Below are positions 7,441-10,699 of a stretch of 10,699 bases of DNA, piece by piece. The first letter of the stretch is position 1. Each line of letters opens with the position of its first letter. A program made the translations under genes and the position numbers. The notes under the pieces were generated by a model that saw nothing but the letters and a program-made list of their open reading frames with translations, did not search any database and had not been told where the DNA came from. Origin of the DNA: Termitomyces sp. T153 (taxonomy: Eukaryota; Basidiomycota; Agaricomycetes; Agaricales; Lyophyllaceae); contig JACKQL020000303.1 in assembly GCA_018296165.2 (NCBI GenBank), positions 1 through 10,699 on the forward strand, read 5' to 3'.

Positions 7441-8886
7441 GAGCCTAAGCCAGAGTTGACCTTGGAGGAGGATGACATGTGTTCCTCACCTCCGGAGTTT
7501 GAGGGGGATTTTTAGTTGAGTGACGGATGAGGTGTATGCCTCCATTGCTGGGTGCTAACAGGTTCTCTTGTCTGTCGATAGAAAATGAAACCGCCTTTTC
7601 CAATGCCCTTCATTCTGAGACAGAAGAACCTTGAAGCCCCCCTCCAGATATACAAGTACTAACTCTGGAGCCCCTGCCAAGCTCTCTAACACCTCCAAAG
7701 GTCTGTCAGCATGGCCCCACTTGGGCATGTCAAATTCTCCAACAGTATGTGATGGCCTCCACCCCATCTGCCCACTCCCTATGCCTCGACATGGAGATCA
7801 AGACCATGGACACTCAGCAGACCTGCGGAGTTGTGGCCCTCCTAGACAGCAGAGCCATGGGACTGTTCCTGGATACAAAGTTCATCAAATGCCATGGCCT
7901 CACTACACAGCCCCTCCCTAAGCCCATTCCAGTGTACAACATTGACAGAATGCCCAACAAAGCTGGTGCTATTAGCTCCATGGTGGATCTAGTTCTCTAA
8001 TATCAAAACCATGTGGAGTGTGCCATATTTGCCATCACTAGTCTGGGGAGGCAGAACATGATCCTTGGATTCATGTGGCTCCAAGAGCATAACCCTGAGG
8101 TTCACTAGACCAGAGGAGAGGTGACCATGAGCAGATGCCCCAGGAAGTGCTCTACCTGCACTGCAGAGGACAGAGCAGAGTGTCAGACCCAAGTCCAGGA
8201 ATGCACAGCCATCCAAGCATGTCGCACCGGCCCTCTCCCCTTTGCTGATCTAGACCTCCTGGACCCCCTGCCTCTGGCATTCCCTTGTAGGGAGGCCCTC
8301 TATGAGGATGATTGGAGCAATGGCAGAGCCCCAGAGGAGGAGCGTGGAGGGGAGTTTGGCAGCATACACCAACCAGAGCTCCTAGACAAAGCAATAGAGG
8401 CAGGGGATCAAATTTATGTGACTGCTATCCACCAGCTGCTCTCTGTTGCAGAGATCAGGGCTAGCCAAACCACATCCCAGAGGCTGGCCCAGGCCTTTGC
8501 CACTAACACCATGCCTAAAGAGTTCTGGGAGGCAGTACCCCCCTACTTGCATGCATTTGAGGACATGTTCTCCAAGGCCTCCTTTGACTCACTTCTAGAG
8601 TGCAAGAGGTGGGACCATGCCATTGAACTGCTGCCTAACTTAGCACCCTCCAGCTGTAAGGTCTACCCCCTCACACCCAGAGAGCAGGACGAGCTTGATG
8701 CCTTCCTCCAGGAGAACTTTGACTCCAGTCATATCCGACCATCCAAATTCCTGATGGCTTCTCTGGTCTTCTTCATCAAGAAGAAGGATGGCTCCCTCTG
8801 ACTGGTACAGGACTACTGGGTACTCAATGCCATGACAGTGAAGAATCACTACCCTCTCCCCCTCATCTCCAAACTCATCAATAGAA
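7441..8886 (+). pseudogene. pol: Pol pseudogene, part 1: protease and start of reverse transcriptase
   Basis: Pol similarity begins near 7441 with ELTLEEDDMCSSPPEFEGDF (frame 1); frame 1 has a TGA at 7423, so the true start is unclear. A single extra G near 7525 moves the reading to frame 2 (DEVYASIAG) and a second near 7550 to frame 3 (ANRFSCLSIENETAFSNAL). The aspartic protease follows (GVVALLDSRAMGLFLDTKF, then LGRQNMILGFMWL), then a linker (PLPFADLDLLDP; IHQPELLDKA), then the reverse transcriptase fingers: WDHAIELLP, RPSKFLMASLVFFIKKKDGSL, LVQDYWVLNAMTVKNHYPLP. Similarity ends at LISKLINR near 8885, where a deletion begins. Stops are TAG 7513, TGA 7632, TAA 7998, TAG 8106 and TGA 8799. 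The last replaces the conserved Arg before LVQDY. Protease and transcriptase are both inactive. Confidence 0.9.
7845..7853 (+). other. Damaged protease active site (D-S-R)
   Basis: Retroviral-type aspartic proteases need D-S/T-G. Here GAC AGC AGA encodes D-S-R in LLDSRAMGLF, so the invariant Gly has become Arg (GGA to AGA). The next family Thr is Met, which fits ACG to ATG. Both changes are transitions. Confidence 0.85.
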
Positions 8887-8892
8887 AAGGAT
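8884..8892 (+). other. Deletion junction removing the reverse transcriptase core
   Basis: LISKLINR (frame 3, up to about 8886) is followed directly by KDVMWSWGPPEQ (frame 1, from 8887). In complete relatives roughly 180-190 residues separate these blocks and hold the palm with the YxDD catalytic motif and the thumb. The frame changes at the same point, so a deletion not divisible by three took place. The join lies in the short A/G-rich run AGAAAAGGA. Confidence 0.85.
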
Positions 8893-9009
8893 GTTATGTG
8901 GAGCTGGGGACCTCCAGAGCAGTCAGCCTTCAACACCCTCAAACATGCTGTGACCTCTAGACCTGTTCTCCTTTTCCCAGATGACAACTCTCCCTTCCAT
9001 GTAGAGGCC

Positions 9010-9012
9010 AAC
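9010..9012 (+). other. Lost first RNase H catalytic Asp (D to N)
   Basis: Gypsy RNase H domains begin with an Asp in VEADxSDF that binds metal. Here AAC gives VEANSSDF, a GAC-to-AAC transition. The other expected acidic positions remain: Glu in NYEIH, Asp in WTDHKN and Asp in KPDAL. Confidence 0.75.
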
Positions 9013-9684
9013 AGCTCTGACTTTGCCATGGGGGCAGTGCTCTCACAGCAGTCTCTGGAGGATGGGAAGTGGCATCCAGTGGCCTTCTACTCCAAAAGCC
9101 TGAACATGGTGGAGTGGAACTATGAGATCCACAATAAGGAGATGTTGGCCATCATCTGATTATCTAAGGAGTGGCAGCACTTTCTCAAAGGTGTGTGGCA
9201 CAAGTTTGAGGTCTGGACAGATCACAAGAACCTCAAATACTTTTGGACAGCCAAGAAGCTTAACTGCTGGCAGGCCTAATGGTCCCTCTACCTTGCCAAC
9301 TTTGACTTCTCCTTGCACCACAAGCCTGGCTGGAGCATGGGAAAACCAGATGCCCTGTCTCAGAGGGCAGATCATGGAACAGGAGAAGGGGATAACAGTA
9401 ACATCATGCTCCTCCACCCCAAATTGTTTGCAATCCAAGCCACAGAGGGCCTTACTGTCGACAGAGCAGAAGCAAACATCTTCCAGGACATCTGACAGGG
9501 TAATAAGGATGGTTAACAGGAGGAGCTTGTGGCGCAGGCTGCTCAGACACTGAAATTGGGGCATGCTACAGGTGTCAAGGCAGTCTGCACTGACAAATGG
9601 GCTCTCCAAGATGGAATCCTGACCTTCCAAGACTGTATCTATGTCCCCAACATCCTGGAGCTCCATTGGAGGATTGTGGAGTAA

Positions 9685-10188
9685 CACCATGACTCCCACA
9701 TTGCAGGGCACCTGGGGCAGTGGAAGACACTAGAGCTAGTGTCATGGAACTACTGGTGGCCCTAGATGTCCTGGTACATTGGATCCTACACCAGTACCTG
9801 CAATCTCTGCCTCCGGACCAAGCCCCAGCATAGACTCCCCTATGGACAGTTACACCTGCTCCCAGTGCCTGCAGAACAATGGAGTGTAGCATCTGTGGAC
9901 TTCATTGTAGAGCTCCCTGATGCCCATGGTTATAATGTGATCATGGTGGTGGTGGATCTGTATGGAAAGAGAGTGCACTTCATTCCAACTCACACCACCT
10001 GCTCTGCCATGGGCACTGCAAACCTGTAACAGAGGAATGTCTGGAAGCTCCACAGCCTCTCTGATGCCTATGTTTCAGATTGGGGACCACAATTCATGGC
10101 AGAGTTCACCTGTGAGCTCTACCAACTGCTCAGAGTAAAGCTCCACACCACCACCGCCTACCATCCACAGTCCAACGGCTAGACAGAG
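9685..10188 (+). other. Integrase HHCC finger and D,D35E triad
   Basis: The zinc finger is His 9688-9690, His 9709-9711, Cys 9799-9801 and Cys 9808-9810, spacing H-x6-H-x29-C-x2-C. Catalytic residues are Asp 9898-9900 (SVDFIVE), Asp 10078-10080 (SDWGPQF) and Glu 10186-10188 (TEHVN), giving D-x59-D-x35-E. All seven ligands and catalytic residues survive, although stops at 9682, 9763, 10027 and 10180 lie just before or among them. Confidence 0.9.
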
Positions 10189-10699
10189 CATGTAAACTAG
10201 GAGTTGGAACAGTATCTCTGCCTCTTTTGCAACAAGCACTAAGATGACTGGGACAAACTCCTCCCTGACACCGAATTTCAGTACAACAACCATGTTCACT
10301 TGTCCACTCAGTTTTCCCCATTCTTCCTCAACACCAGATAGCATCTGCGCATGGGTTTTGAACCCCGGGCCCAACCCTCAGAGAATGAGGCAGTAATCAA
10401 ATTTGTGGACCAGATGAAGAAGTCCCAGGAGGAAGCCTGGACCACACTGGCAAAAGCAAAAGACAACATGGTATGATACTACAACTGTGGGAGGATCCTG
10501 GAGGACAGATATCAGCCTGGAGATTGAGTCTACATGGATGCCTCTGACATTATGACCACCTGTCCCTCAAAAAAGCTGTCACACCACCAGTTAGGACCAT
10601 TCACAGTGGAACAACAGGTAAGATCCTTGGCCTATCGACTCCAACTCCCTACCGGGATGTGCCAGCTTCATCTGGTGTTCAACATGGTCAAACTAACCC

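Larger units (their letters stand above)
5134..10699 (+). mobile_element. Ty3/Gypsy LTR retrotransposon, decayed, truncated by window edge
   Basis: Gag with a CCHC knuckle, then protease, reverse transcriptase, RNase H and integrase in that order on one strand is the Ty3/Gypsy (Metaviridae) arrangement. Integrase last, after RNase H, rules out Ty1/Copia. The wording of the proteins matches the Gypsy polyproteins widespread in Agaricomycetes. It is inactive: stops throughout, lost catalytic residues, a deleted reverse transcriptase core and two single-base frameshifts. The 5' LTR was not identified and the 3' LTR would lie beyond the right edge. Confidence 0.93.
8887..10699 (+). pseudogene. 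pol: Pol pseudogene, part 2: RNase H and integrase
   Basis: From 8887 one frame (1) runs to the right edge with no indel but 13 stops: TGA 9157, TAA 9277, TGA 9493, TAA 9514, TAA 9682, TAG 9763, TAA 10027, TAG 10180, TAG 10198, TAA 10240, TAG 10339, TGA 10474 and TGA 10525. The RNase H domain spans about 8900-9370 ([54 protein letters not shown]). Integrase follows: HHCC finger at 9685-9810, catalytic core from SVDFIVELPDAHGY to the Glu at 10186-10188, and the C-terminal GPY/F module (LGPFTV, GPF at 10594-10602) with YRLQLP and FNMVKL at the edge. The family often continues into a chromodomain, which would lie outside. Identity is firm; it cannot make a functional protein. Confidence 0.92.

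Noticed and set aside
9160..9711. Long minus-strand frame (183 codons) opposite RNase H and integrase
   Set aside because: It is the shadow of the pol coding frame on the other strand; the plus strand shows clear domain similarity.

Overview
The window reads as repeat-rich DNA of a filamentous basidiomycete fungus, most likely an Agaricomycete. This rests on family resemblance of the two elements (a PIF1-type Helitron and a Ty3/Gypsy element of the kind common in mushroom genomes) and on short intron-like units with TRCTAAC branch sites; no taxonomic marker is present. I see no intact host gene, no tRNA or rRNA, and no CRISPR array.

Layout: (1) 1-2457, plus strand, the C-terminal part of a Helitron Rep-helicase protein, cut by the left edge of the window. 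It keeps one frame over more than 800 codons with no indel but carries nine in-frame stops. (2) 2431-2668, a 113-bp tandem duplication of the helicase 3' end; each copy holds an intron-like unit. (3) 2748-3027, a 59-bp tandem repeat, followed by about 1.9 kb of AT-rich DNA with a few dispersed repeat copies and no recognisable gene. (4) 4534-4779, an unassigned open stretch on the minus strand. (5) 4906-4986, a 16-bp direct repeat. (6) 5134-10699, a decayed Ty3/Gypsy retrotransposon: gag (split by a 120-bp insertion), a 1-kb pyrimidine-rich spacer, then pol in the order protease, start of reverse transcriptase, RNase H, integrase, running off the right edge. No LTR could be identified.

Both elements are dead. 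Damage is mainly C-to-T or G-to-A transitions, which created the stops and removed catalytic residues: protease D-S-G became D-S-R, the first RNase H Asp became Asn, and the helicase motif VI Arg became Gln. In addition the catalytic core of the reverse transcriptase, including YxDD, has been deleted. The Helitron and everything after it up to 4989 hold a single CpG by eye (474-475), while the Gypsy part has about 30. The two halves therefore differ in age or in methylation history, with the boundary close to the 16-bp repeat.
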